From NCBI RefSeq assembly GCF_029867415.1, contig NC_081186.1, positions 11,540,930-11,604,929 of the forward strand: a stretch of DNA of 64,000 nt, written 5' to 3'. The DNA comes from Vicia villosa (lineage: Eukaryota; Streptophyta; Magnoliopsida; Fabales; Fabaceae). A program made the position numbers and the translations under genes. Shown one piece after another: positions 46,592 to 59,300 of the stretch (within the stretch, counting starts at the first letter, position 1; each line of letters starts with the position of its first letter). Under the pieces are notes generated by a model, which made no database searches, had not been told where the DNA came from, and saw nothing but the letters and a program-made list of their open reading frames with translations.

Positions 46592-46856
46592 TTTGTTTTG
46601 CCGTGTGTTTTATTTCCCTTTCAATTAATAAAAAAACAATGTCACTCATGCCTCGCCCAGAGCATAGAGTTGGTTTGTAAGGGCCCCATTTACTTTCAAA
46701 GTTGAGTTTATTAATAAAATTGTCGTTTGCATTTGGTATTGAAAACTCTATCTCGTTCTTGCATTCACTTTCTCGAAATGACAAATAACATTCTTGCATA
46801 AAACAAAAGCACAATCATAATTGCATACTAAAAAACAAAAACATAAACTTGTGCAG
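46588..46856 (+). other. Predicted pro/RT intron of Ogre-3 (269 nt)
   Basis: The donor GTAATT begins at 46588. The acceptor cttgtgcag ends at 46856, with a tactaaa branch-site candidate at about 46827. Joining 46587 to 46857 moves from the gag-pro frame directly into the RT frame. Phase and stop overlap are the same as in Ogre-1. Confidence 0.82.
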
Positions 46857-48804
46857 ATCACCTTCTAACATCACCGATAATAATACTGCTGAAACTCAAT
46901 GTAAATTCGAGGCTCTCGCTAATCAGTCTGAGGAAGGGGATGAGGAAGACGAAGAACTTCCAGAAGAATTGTCAAGGCTAATGGACAGGGAATCCAAGAG
47001 CATGCTCCCTCCTCAAGAAGCAATCGAAATCATAAATTCGGGCACCGAAAAAGAACCCAAGGAAATCAAGATTGGGGCAACACTGAACAAGGACATAAAA
47101 GCAACACTGGTCAAACTCCTCCATGACTATGTGGAAATATTCGCTTGGTCATACCGTGACATGCCTGGGCTGGATACAGACATCGTCGTGCATAGGCTAC
47201 CACTCAAAAAGGGTTGTACACCGGTCAGACAAAAACGCAGAAGAGTTCGACCCGACATGGATAATAAAATCCGAGAAGAGGTACTCAAGCAGTTTGACGC
47301 AGGTTTCCTCGCCGTAGTTGAATACCCACCATGGATCGCCAATATAGTGCCAGTGCCTAAGAAGGATGGAAAGGTGCGCATGTGTGTTGATTACAGAGAT
47401 CTGAATAAGGCAAGTCCAAAGGACGACTTTCCACTGCCACACATAGACATACTAGTGGACAACACCGCGCAAGCTTCAGTGTTTTCATTCATGGATGGAT
47501 TCTCGGGGTATAATCAGATTAAAATGGCTCCCGAAGACATGGAGAAAACCACCTTCATGACATCCTGGGGTACCTTCTGTTACAAGGTGATGCCCTTTGG
47601 ATTGCGAAACGCTGGGGCAACGTATCAACGAGCTATGGTCACACTGTTCCATGATATGATACACAAGGAAGTCGAGGTATATGTAGATGACATGATCGCT
47701 AAGTCATATACCGAAGAAGAGCACCTCACACACTTGCAAAAGTTGTTTGAACGCTTGAAGAAGTTCAAGCTAAGGTTGAACCCGAACAAGTGTACATTTG
47801 GCGTGAGATCAGAAAAGTTGCTGGGATTCATAGTAAGCCAACGAGGCATAGAGGTAGATCCTGACAAAGTAAAAGCCATACAAGAAATGCCCGTCCCGAG
47901 GATAGAAAAAGAGGTTCGTGGTTTCTTAGGGCGCTTGAACTATATCTCAAGGTTCATCTCACACCTAACTGCTACGTGTGAGCCCATATTCAAGTTACTA
48001 AGAAAGGATCAACCAATCAAGTGGAATGACGATTGTCAAGTAGCTTTCGAAACCATAAAGCGTTATTTACAAGAACCACCGATACTCGTACCCCCGGTAT
48101 CGGGAAGACCATTGATCATGTACCTCACCGTCCTCGACAGGTCCATGGGATGCGTACTGGGACAGCAAGACGAAACAGGGAGGAAAGAACACGTTATTTA
48201 CTATCTTAGCAAGAAATTCACCGATTGCGAATCCCGATATTCACCGTTGGAAAAGACATGTTGCGCCCTAGCATGGGCCTCCAAACGTCTAAGGCAATAT
48301 ATGCTGAACCATTCCACATGGTTAATATCGAGGATGGATCCTTTGAAATACGTGTTCGAGAAACAGGCTCTCACAAGAAGAATCGCTAGATGGCAAATGC
48401 TACTGTCAGAATATGACATTCAATACGTCACCCAAAAAGCAATAAAAGGGAGTGTACTGACAGAACATCTAGCTCATCAGCCCATTGAAGAGTATCAGTC
48501 TATGAAATTCAACTTCCCTGATGAGGACATTATGCTGGTAAGAGACTATGAAATACCTGGGCCCGATGAAGGACCCGAACCAGGATTGGTGTGGACCCTT
48601 ACGTTCGATGGGGCCTCAAATGCATTAGGACATGGCATAGGAGCAGTCTTGACATCTCCGGACAATCGCCACATACCTTTCACGGCGAGATTATGTTTCG
48701 ACTGTACTAACAATATTGCCGAATATGAAGCGTGCATATTGGGTTTAGAAGCCGCGATCGATCTAAGGATTAAGTTACTCGAGGTATATGGGGATTCACA
48801 TTAG
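46857..48804 (+). CDS. pol: Ogre-3 pol, first part: RT, RNase H, start of second RNase H
   Basis: The frame is open from the acceptor; the first Met in frame is at 46849 inside the intron, so residues are counted from there. RT has Tyr-Val-Asp-Asp at 278-281, followed by the native RNase H and the start of the second RNase H. Very similar to Ogre-1 pol. It ends early at 48804 because of an apparent one-base deletion near 48799, just after the Gly-Asp-Ser motif of the second RNase H. Confidence 0.92.
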
Positions 48805-50318
48805 TAATCCACCAAGTCAATAAAGAATGGGATACGCGAGATGCAAAGCTAATCCCATACCGAGACCTCATACTGGAACTAATGGCTGAGTTTGAGACCA
48901 TCACTTTTAATCATATCCCGAGGGAAGAAAATCAAATGGCCGACGCACTGGCAACACTTTCCTCTATGTTTAAAGTAACATGGCCGAATCACGAACCTCG
49001 GATAACGGTCAGACACTTTGATGAACCAGCCTACTGCCTTACGATTGAGAAACAAGCTGATGACAAACCCTGGTACCATGATATTAGAGAATACCTGGAA
49101 AAACAAGAGTACCCAGAAAACGCATCCACAATTGACAAAAAGACGCTAAGAAGATTGGCATCTAAGTTCTTCCTAAGCGGTAATGTCCTATACAAGCGGA
49201 ACTATGATTCGGTGTTACTAAGGTGTGTGGATAAGGATGAGGCTAAAGAGATCATCAAGGAGGTCCATGAAGGAACCTTTGGGACGCATGCAAATGGACA
49301 TTCTATGGCGAGAAAGATATTAAGAGCAGGTTACTACTGGCTAACCATGGAAGCTGATTGTTTCCAACACGCAAGGACGTGTCATAAGTGCCAAATATAT
49401 GCTGATAAGGTACACGTACCACCAAATCCGCTGAATGTATTAAGCTCGCCATGGCCATTCGCAATGTGGGGGATTGATATGATAGGAATGATCAAACCCA
49501 AAGCCTCTAATGGACACCGATTCATATTGGTCGCCATTGACTATTTCACCAAGTGGGTCGAAGCTGCCTCCTACACTAATGTAACAAGACAAGTGGTTAC
49601 CCGGTTCATCAAACATAACCTCATTTGCCGATATGGGATTCCAAACCGAATCATTACTGACAATGGGTCGAACCTGAACAATAATATGATGAAAGAATTG
49701 TGCGAAGAATTCAAAATTGAACACCATAATTCTTCACCATACAGGCCTAAGATGAATGGCGCTGTGGAAGCTGCGAACAAAAATATCAAGAAAATAATAC
49801 AGAAAATGGTGAAGACGTACAAGGACTGGCATGAAATGCTTCCCTTCGCCCTGCACGGTTACAGAACTTCAGTGCGCACATCCACAGGGGCAACCCCTTT
49901 CTCCCTGGTCTATGGTATGGAAGCAGTCCTCCCTATCGAAGTGGAGATCCCATCATTAAGAGTCCTAGCTGACACAAAGTTAGAAGAATCGGAATGGGTA
50001 AAAACCCGTTTTGATCAGCTTAATCTCATTGAAGAAAAGCGACTGACAGCTTTGTGCCATGGGCAGCTCTATCAGAAGAGAATGAAAAAGGCATTCGACA
50101 AAAAGGTCCGCCCTCGAACTTACAAAGAAGGAGACCTCGTTCTCAAGAAAATCTTACTGCCCCGACTTGATGCCCGAGGAAAATGGACACTCAACTACGA
50201 AGGTCCATATGTCCTAAAAACGGTGTTCTCAGGAGGAGCACTCGTCCTCACTACCATGGATGGGGACGTGCTACCACATCCAATCAATTCAGACGCAATC
50301 AAGAAATACTACGCCTAG
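48800..50318 (+). CDS. pol: Ogre-3 pol, second part: end of second RNase H and integrase
   Basis: The frame continues after the deletion; the first Met is at 48882 (478 aa). It contains the last acidic motif of the second RNase H (Ala-Asp-Ala-Leu), the integrase zinc region, and the integrase triad D199, D260, E296 with 35 residues between the last two. There is no chromodomain. Apart from the frameshift the domain looks intact, consistent with the youth of the element. Confidence 0.92.
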
Positions 50319-51008
50319 CAAGGGCAAGATTCCAAGCTACGAGCCCAAGACAATTCGTAAAAGATAGGAAATCGAGCAATCATCAACTTCCAAAGTCAAA
50401 GGATTACTGTGGCCCTCGATAGCAAAAAGAGCAATAGCAGTATTAGTATCATTTCTATTTGTCATTTTTCTTTCTTTCATACCTTTTGTACATTCGCCAA
50501 TTCAAGGCAACAATCAATAAAAGTTTTTCCTTTTCATACCTATCTTTTCATCATTTCAATACCAAGCACAAAGAATAATTTATTTTCTCATAAACTTTAA
50601 ACTTTGAACCTAAAACAAGAAACTTACAAATCATTAGACTGAAATAAAGGGGATAAAACCACGACATCTCCGGCAGCCAATATACGCCTGATGATATGAT
50701 AATCCTAAAAACACCGCCATATTCCAATATACTAGCCTCGGGCGATCTAAGTCAAGACCCGCAAAGTTGCTCGAAAGATCTTAAACAAATTCCAATGGGT
50801 GACAAAAGATAGTGCCTCAAAGTCACCATACTTACATATTCACTTACATAAACATTCATACACACCGCATTTACACACAAAACATTCACATGTCCTACAT
50901 TCACATACAAACATTCATTATACAAATAACAAAGTCATGAGCATACGCATTTGCAAGATAACCTTGTATACAGGTAACTCGCCCGCATCAAGACAGGTAA
51001 TCCTTTTG
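50319..51008 (+). other. Ogre-3 untranslated region after pol
   Basis: Non-coding; includes an acattcaca-type simple stretch around 50820-50930. The three-hairpin unit of Ogre-1 is not present here. Confidence 0.6.
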
Positions 51009-51763
51009 GGGTTAACCCAGCTACGATAGTAAGCAGGTACGGCTAACTGCGACGACTTACTAGACTGATAGTAAGTGGGCCCTACCATCTACGATAAGCT
51101 TACTCCAACTACGATAGTGAGTAGGTACGGTCAACCGCGACGACTTACTGAATAGTAAGTGGACCTTACCACCTACGATAAACTCACTCCAACTACGATA
51201 GTAAGCGGGTATGGCTAACTACGACGACTTACAATGGTAAGTGGGCCACACCATCTACGATAAGCTTACTCCAACTACGATAGTGAGTAGGTACGGTCAA
51301 CCGCGACGACTTACTGAATAGTAAGTGGACCTTACCACCTACGATAAACTCACTCCAACTACGATAGTAAGTAGGTATGGCTAACTGCGACGACTTACTA
51401 GACTGATAGTAAGTGGGCCCTACCATCTACGATAAGCTTACTCCAACTACTATAGTGAGCAGTATGACCGACCGCGACGACTTACGATAGTAAGTGGGTC
51501 ATACCATCTACGAAGAACTCACTCCAACTACGATAGCAAGTAGGTATAGCTAACTGCAACGACTTACTAGAGCTAGTAAGTGGGCCACACCATCTGCGAT
51601 AAACTTGCTGAAACTACAATGGTAAGTAGGTGCGACTAACTGCGACGACTTACTAGAGCTATAGTAAGTGGGTCATACCACCTGCGACAGACTTATTTCA
51701 ACTACGATAGTGAATGGGTATACCAACCGCGACGACTTACTAGAACTATAGTAAGTGAGTTAC
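51009..51763 (+). repeat. Ogre-3 tandem hairpin array (about nine units of 80-90 bp)
   Basis: Each unit has an inner hairpin (acttacta...tagtaagt or shorter forms, loops of 4-6 nt) nested in outer arms that vary but stay complementary. Examples are gtatgacc/ggtcatac (51451-51497) and ggtacggtc/gaccttacc with one mismatch. A linking ccaactacgata motif recurs. The last unit is cut by LTR-D at gttac (51759-51763). The end of the array is also preserved at 36978-37042. Confidence 0.8.
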
Positions 51764-53557
51764 TGTCATACCCCAAATTTGTCCTACCCTTTCAATATTA
51801 ACTGGCTTAGGCTTTGCATTCATGTACATACCTTCCATTAGGTCATCTAACTCATCATGCATCATTAATCAACAATTTGGAACATGGGATCAAGGATTTT
51901 GGAGGCTAGTTTTTTGGTCGTTCATTGTGGACTTCTTTATCCTAAAACTACAAGGCTTTCCTCTATGAAGATTCGTCAGGGTCAAGAGGACTTTGGTTTC
52001 TTTTACATGGTGTCTGGGTTTTAATTCCACTGAGGTTCACTGAATTTCATGCTAAAGTGTTATCCAACACTTCAAGTTTTATCTTCGTCCAAAAGACCCC
52101 TCACGACGTTCCTTTTGTGATAATTAAGTCAAGGGTTTATGGTTTGAATGGCTAAAAGTGTGAGCATGATTAGAAGTCTCCTTTTGTTCAAGGTATGGTC
52201 ATTCCTTCAATTTTCTTGTTGCTTGCAGAACAAGTTAGAACGGGCTTGAGATGGAAGTTGAAAGAGAGGATTGATTTGAACTCAGTAATCAAAAGCATTC
52301 ATTCAAGAGACTACCTAATGTTACGAATTCAAATCGGTGTTCAAATTAATCAAGGGGATAAAGATGTATGCCTATTAAGTTTGGAAAAGGATTCGTGTAG
52401 ATTTCTAGAAAAGGAATGCAAGTTACTTGGAATTTAAGGTATCCATCACCCATCATTATTCAAAGTTCATTCAAAGACCACCAAAATTTCAAAGAACAAA
52501 TACATTCATCAACCATTTTCAACACATACATCATTCAGTGCCCCTTTTTACTGTCCATTTATTCCCATCCAAATGTCAATACAAAGTTCAAATGTCCATA
52601 CACTCATTCAATTCCATATCATTAAATTCAAAATTTCATTACATGTTTCAAGCCATGTTTCAAGATCTCACATCTAAACCCATATTACATTGCCATCATA
52701 ACAATTACATAAAAGAAAATACAAAAAAAAACAGTGAATATCTCCTAGACCCACATCCTTAAGCCACGTTCCTTTTCTTCACCAAATGCCTCCATTCTTT
52801 TGCTTATCCTTTAAGACCCCATGCCTTCACCACATAGCAATCAACAATCCAAACAGCCCTGCATAGAACCCAAACAGGAGTCATATGGCAGTACACTTCA
52901 AGTTTCAGCATAAACTAATCCAAAAATAAACCACAGATTCTGATATTAAACAAAAAAGACAAGTCAGTTCACGATTCGAATCTGAATGCCAACCCTGTTG
53001 AATCGAATCTTTCCACCAAAAAGCAATGCATCAAGTTCAAGCCCCTAATTATCACTGCACTAAAACAGCCCTGTACATCACACACATTCAGACCAAAAAC
53101 CATATCAGCATACACATGAAACCCACCATACCATCCACACATATACATTTACATTGCATCAAAACCAAAGCCTTTGCCATGAAAAAAATCAAAACCAGCC
53201 CTGTTAAACCCCTCAAAACCATATTCAGTTCAACCAATTTTCAAACCACTTAACCACTAACAGTTTCCCTAACTGTCTAAACCAGTCTTATAACAACCAC
53301 ATAACTAACCGAGTCCTAACCAATTATTAATCGCCCTAACTTCCAGTTTCACATCAATTCATAACAGTCATAACAGAAAAATAACTAACCTTCAAACTCT
53401 CCTAACCACCCAATAACTAACTAACAGAATTCAGTTATAACACCTAACTGACTCAACCATTCATTCAACAGAAATTCAGAACACAGTTTATACTAACATT
53501 TAACAGAAAAGGTGGAGAATAGAAACGAACCTTCTCAGAACCTCTTCCCTGAACCTC

Positions 53558-53564
53558 TATATAA
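53558..53564 (+). promoter_or_regulatory. Candidate TATA box, LTR-D
   Basis: TATATAA followed by gtcggcccc; a CT-rich leader-like stretch follows. Confidence 0.5.
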
Positions 53565-55235
53565 GTCGGCCCCTTCATCAATTGCAAGCTCTGGACTCAT
53601 TCTTCACTTCACCATCCTTACTTTCTCTCCACCACACCATTCACCATAGCCTTCGTCATTTTCACTTCCTCACCATAATCGCACCGCAACCCTGCTTCCA
53701 TTATCACACTTCACATTCATTCTTCACCACCATTCTTCTCACTGACCACCATTTTTCTTCATCCACCAGCTTCCATCACATCTTCAATCTCATCATCACC
53801 GTCAACAGAAAAGAAACAGAAATGAGAAGAGGAGAAAGTTAACAGAGAAATCTAACAGAAAATTGAGAGAACTAGAAACCAAACCTGACTTCAGAGTCAA
53901 ACTTCCACGGATCTTCATCTTTCTCCTTTCATCAATCCTCATCGACTTGCTGCAGTCATCAATAAACTTCATCACTCACAGAATTCTTCTTCATCTTCAT
54001 CAATCTTCAACGTGTCATCGTTGCAATCCCTGTTCACGACGCAAAACGCAACACGGCTTCAACTCGCAACAACGACGGCACTCATCACCATCATCCTCGC
54101 AAATTCTTCTTCACTACTATCTTTGCAAACCTTCAACATCGCGGCGTCTTCTCCATCCTCTATGAACAGAAATGATTGAAATAGGAGACGAAGGGAGATC
54201 GGAGAATTGAGGATAAGATGAGTTCGGAGACGAAGATATCGTGAACCGAGTTGAGGTTTGATGGATTGAGACGAAGAAATCTGAGTTCGGAGATGAAGGA
54301 TTTCGAGCGGAGATCATGGAGAGGTTGTCGCCGTCGACGCCATGAGTGTGAGGAAAGAGGAGAAGATTGAGTTCAAAAGAATTCTGATAGCCACAATCTG
54401 GTTTGACCTAATCCCCTTTCCCTTCTTTATTTCATTTTTGTTATTTTTTTTAATCAATATTAAATCTGAACAACAATCCAGATGGATCTTCAATTCCCTA
54501 GGGCCCATCGAATTTTTGGGTACACAAAATCTGAAACAAAGAAAACTATAGGGCCTTGCCACGAGTTGCTAGGTCTGCACCCCCACCATGGCCCAGGACA
54601 CGCCATTTTTGGCCAAAACGTGAACAACAAAAAACTTATTGGGCCTCTGTACCAGGCCTGCGCATGTACTCTTCACACCCCCATTTTTCAGCTTCCACCC
54701 CCTGATTCACATTTAGTTGGTAGTCTTTTAGGTTTTTCTACTTAGTTTTTGCTACTTCTTCTAGGTAATAAAAATGACATAAAACCACAATAGCTTTGGT
54801 AGATTTTTACATGATTAAAAGAATATAGACACGTATTATTTTTCTTGTTAGCATTTAGATATTTTGACATATTTTTTATCTAGTTTTGTTGATAATAAAT
54901 GACATAGAAAACAATAAAATTGTTAATTTTAGGGTTAATAGTTTTTTAATATAGTTAGGCTTGAATTAGATTTCCCTTGTTAACAAAAACCCATAAAAAA
55001 TAATAGTATTTTTAGTTTAACTTTGCACTAATGTTTGAATTGCTTTTGTATCATTTACATGTTGATTTCTATATGATTTGGTCATATTTTTGGCCTATTT
55101 TAGACTACATTAGACTTAGAATAGAATAACTTAGACTAGAATCTAGAGATAGTTCCCTTCTTTCATTCTTTTCCTTTTCAACTCTAAAATACTTAATAAA
55201 AACCTGACAAAGATCATACTGTCACACTTCTGATA

Positions 55236-55440
55236 TATGGTGGGAAAGAAATGATTGGGGCGTAGGCCCCGATGTACGTTCTTCCCCACGTAGTAGAAAA
55301 GAAATGATTGGGGCGTAGGCCCCGATGTACGTTCTTCCCCACGTAGTAGAAAAGAAATGATTGGGGCGTAGGCCCCGATGTACGTTCTTTTCTACTAAAC
55401 GGAAAGAAATGATTGGAATGTAGATTTCGATGTATTTCTT
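55236..55440 (+). repeat. 53-bp tandem repeat in LTR-D
   Basis: About three good copies and two decayed ones of a unit with ggggc-gtag-gcccc, a small perfect hairpin, and a cgatgtacgttctt block. Confidence 0.85.
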
Positions 55441-55988
55441 ATCCGTCATTTAGAGAATCGATTGTGGTGTAGACCTCGATGTGCATTCTCTAAATATTAA
55501 AAAAAAACAAACAAAATTCTTTTGGTATGATCTAAGTCACAAAATTAAATCCCCTTAAAAATCACCAACCAAAAATACTTCAAAAAACCTAATAAATGGT
55601 CAGATTTAAAGCAAAAGTAAGGAAGTGATGCGAGACCTTGTAGTGGGTTCTCGTCATCATGGAACTACCCTAAAAGACACAAACCAATCTCTTTTTCTTC
55701 TCTTAAGGGCACCGTTATTTCCGCTCATACGCATCATAGGCGATCCCCTTATGCAAGAGCGCGAACGTTAACGCCGCCCAACTAAAAAACACCAAAACAA
55801 ACAGAAAATCGTGAGCCGAGCTACGGTAACTCTGATTCCTGAAAAGGATACGTAGGCAGCGGGGTAGGGCCCGTGCGAGTACAATTCTTTATTTCCCTAC
55901 ATTTTGCATTCATTCGCATTTAGACATAGACATAGTACACACCCTTTAGATAGAGACAAACAGAGGTGGATACCATCGAGTACGATGG

Positions 55989-56127
55989 ACGTGAGGGGTG
56001 CTAGCACCTTCCCCTTGCGTAACCGACTCCCGTACCTAGATTCTCTGGTCGCAAGACCCTGTTCCTTCCTTTGTTAGGTTTCCTGGTATTCCTTTCCCTT
56101 ATGGGATAAATATATTGGTGGCGACTC
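55989..56127 (+). promoter_or_regulatory. Conserved LTR-end module of LTR-D
   Basis: Arm acgtgagggg (55989-55998), loop tgctagcacctt, arm ccccttgcgt (56011-56020): ten pairs, two G-U. TGGCGACTC at 56119-56127. Confidence 0.72.
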
Positions 56128-56153
56128 TGTTCATTTTTCGCGAGCGTGCGACA

Positions 56154-56343
56154 GTTACCCATAAACTACAAACCCCTGCTAGCGCCATAAGCAAGGTAAC
56201 TACTTTAACAAGGCATCATTCTCCACTACCGGGTACAAGGCAAATTCAAGGGGTCTTCCATTATTTAATAACTCTTCGATCAAAGGACGTGAGAACTTCG
56301 TATTCTCACTCCATTCAATCAAAGGTAATTAAATAGGGGCAGC
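56154..56343 (+). other. Ogre-3 internal 3' end with polypurine tract
   Basis: Continues the interrupted internal region and ends with aaataggggcagc (56331-56343) against LTR-c. The same segment lies before LTR-b. Confidence 0.85.
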
Positions 56344-59300
56344 TGTCATACCCCAAAATTTGCCTTACATAGTGCAGTCATAATTATTCAAAAGCTCAGG
56401 AGATTCATCAAGTCATTCTCTTGAGCAAAGGTCCCTAAAAGCTAGGGTTTGAGATTCCTCTAAGAGGGATCAATGAGATAAGGCTCCTAATCAAAGGTAT
56501 ATGGTTTATAGTGATCCAATTTAACTCCATGGCAAAAGTCAAGGCACCACTCCAAAGGTCACCTGCTCAAACAGTCTCAAGATCTACAATCAACTGATTC
56601 AAAACCAAAGTCAAGGCATGATCCAAACTTCTAACCATTGGTCACACAACAAATATGGGGAGGTATATCCATCATTTGATCAAAGCTTGATCATGATTCC
56701 ATTAATAGAAACTCAGAGATGAACAAATACCAAAAGGTTCAAATTAGGGTTTCTTTAGGAGAAAGTCAACCCAACTTTGACTGGGCATAACTTTCACCTG
56801 GAACATCAAAAATTCCCCACTCAAAGGCTATTTTGAAGGAAATTGGATTCTCTACAACTTTTTCTCTCACAAGCTAGGGCTATAAATGCTTCATTTGAGA
56901 GGTACAGTACAAAAGATTACAGGTCATTTTCAAGCATCCTTCAAGAGCAGGTTTTTTCCAAAGAGGATATGATCAAGATAAAAGTGCCAAATGAAAAATA
57001 TATTCCAAAGTGGCTTGTAGAGGACCTCTTAAGGTTTCCAAAAAATTTCCAACCCCCTCATAGCTTGAAAATTGAGTGAGAAATGCTTGATCAAAGTTGG
57101 GTGATTTTGGAGGACTAAATGTGAAAAAGGGAGGTTCAAAGTGAGAAATTTTGCAAATGGGCCTATGGTTTTTTGAGGCAATCTTGGTCCACAAGTCATT
57201 AGCATGTCCAAAATCATTTGCCACGAAATTTAGCATTTATATGTGATTTAATATGATTTTTTTTTATTTTATTTTAATGATTTAATTAAGATAAAAATCA
57301 AATATTTTTGATAGAAAACATATTTTGATGATTTCCAATCACCATTTATGACAAAATATATTGCAATTTTCGTGACAATTGGATTGAGAAAGAATAAGTG
57401 AGGTTTTGGCCAAAATAGAAACTTTTTATTCAAGAAACAAAATCAAATTTCTCAAAGAAGGAAGTTTGGATTCAAAGGCTTTTTGGGCTCTTTTCTAGAC
57501 CTAATTCTTTCCCCTATAAGTACACAACCTAAAGCATAGGATTAGGGGACGAAAATTCAGAGAGAGGCAGACTTGCAAGAATCAAAAATTCAGTGAGAAA
57601 CTCAAACTTGGTTTTGGAGAATTAAGAGGTTTCAACGAGAACTAAAAGGTGCAAACGCTTCCTTGAAGGGCTCTGAACGTGTTTGGATTGGTACTCTGCA
57701 TCAAAAACCCCAGAACATCCTCCTATAAACCGAGGTTAGTGCTTCTAAACCTTGAGCCGATTAGCCCGATTCATGCATTTATTTGTTAATTGGTTTGTGT
57801 AGTATGCTTTGTTTGATTGCTGTGAACATTCGTGATGCATTAATTTTGTTTCTGGGAGTGTTTTACGTGAATCACCATTGGAGGCCGTCGCGAGTTCTAG
57901 GGTTACAAATTAGGGGTTTTTAGTAAGAGTAAAATTGGGTCGAATTAATTATGTGGTCAGTCTCGTATAATCAGGACAAATGAATCTGGGGTGGTGCGCA
58001 CTATTTATATGTATGTATGGGCAAATCGCTATTTTTGAGGCATATTTGCTAGGAGACGAATCGTAGCCGATTCGTAGCTAAAACATAAGAGTTTTGCAGG
58101 TTTTTGTGAAGAGGACGAAGACGTGTCCTCACGTTACTGGCTGGTTTGAAATTGCGCGCTTATTTTCTATATGCATTCTTGTTTTCACTTATGTTTTGCA
58201 GGGAGCGTTTCTTTAAACGCGTATACGCTGTAGTTGAGATGGCAAGAGTTGTGTTGAGTGAGTCTGGGGGTGTGGGTTCGAGCCCTCACTCCCACATATA
58301 TTTTTCTGAGTTTTTAAGCTCTTAATCCTATGCGCCAATAACCCTCAGGTCCACCGTGAGCCTACAAATCTGGACCATAGAACCCCATTAAAGTTAGATC
58401 CAACGAGCCTTGATCAAACCCCTATGTTATGAGCCTTAATAACAATCCTATTGAATCAAACCCCCTTAATAACTAATTTAATTTAATTAATATAATTGAT
58501 TTTAACTAATTCTTTTTATATAATTAATTATGTATAATAATTATTTTGTAAATAAAAAATATATGATATTATTATAAAAATTCTAATTTGTTGTTCGTTC
58601 CGATTAAATTAATTAATCGCTATGGTCAACAATGATTTTTAATTAAAATGTTTATTTAAGTAAAATATAATTAATTATTATTTGGTTAAATGGTTTCAAC
58701 CATTCTCATTGGTTGCGATGATTAACTATTCAATTTCCTCATGTCAAATTCCTTATTCTTTTTAATCGAATTAATCGATTGCGAGGGGTAATGATATAAA
58801 CTAAACTATAAAATTATTAAAAAATACCTTAATTCATTATTAGTGATAATCGAATCAATCGATTAAAATTGGTAGTGATGCAAATTTCAAATCTTTTAAC
58901 TATGGTGATCAAATCTATTGATCATTGCGGTTAATAGTATTAAATCAGGGTTGTACGCCCACTCTTAAAACACTTCCCAAACTTTTCAAAACTTCCAGTA
59001 TCAAATTACACATTATCATAGGCTATTTCAAAAGCCTTTGAGGCAAATTCCCAACCCTATCAAATTTCTAATTCTAAGGGCGTACAACCCTTCCCCGAAC
59101 TACGTAGACTCTGATCCTCCCTAAGGAGGTACGTAGGCACTTGGCAACAAGGCGAGTCCCCTTCCTCCATATTCTAATCATGTTCAATAATTAGCCTTCA
59201 ACTCTATTTACTGTCTGTCATCTTTCTTTATCTTTTGCCACAAACCCTGATCATTAAAATGCAAACCATAGGAAAGGGTTGAGGGTGCCTAACACCTTCC

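Larger units (their letters stand above)
51764..56153 (+). mobile_element. Solo LTR-D, Ogre type (4390 bp), inside Ogre-3
   Basis: It runs from TGTCATACCCC to CGTGCGACA. The target duplication gttac is at 51759-51763 and 56154-56158, and the empty site survives at 37038-37042. It includes TATATAA (53558), a 53-bp repeat (55236-55440), the conserved hairpin (55989-56020) and the PBS-like 9-mer (56119-56127). No internal region, so a solo LTR. Confidence 0.93.

Noticed and set aside
53582..54165. Short Ser/His-rich open frames in LTR-D downstream of the TATA box
   Set aside because: CT-rich leader composition yields such frames by chance; no family recognised.
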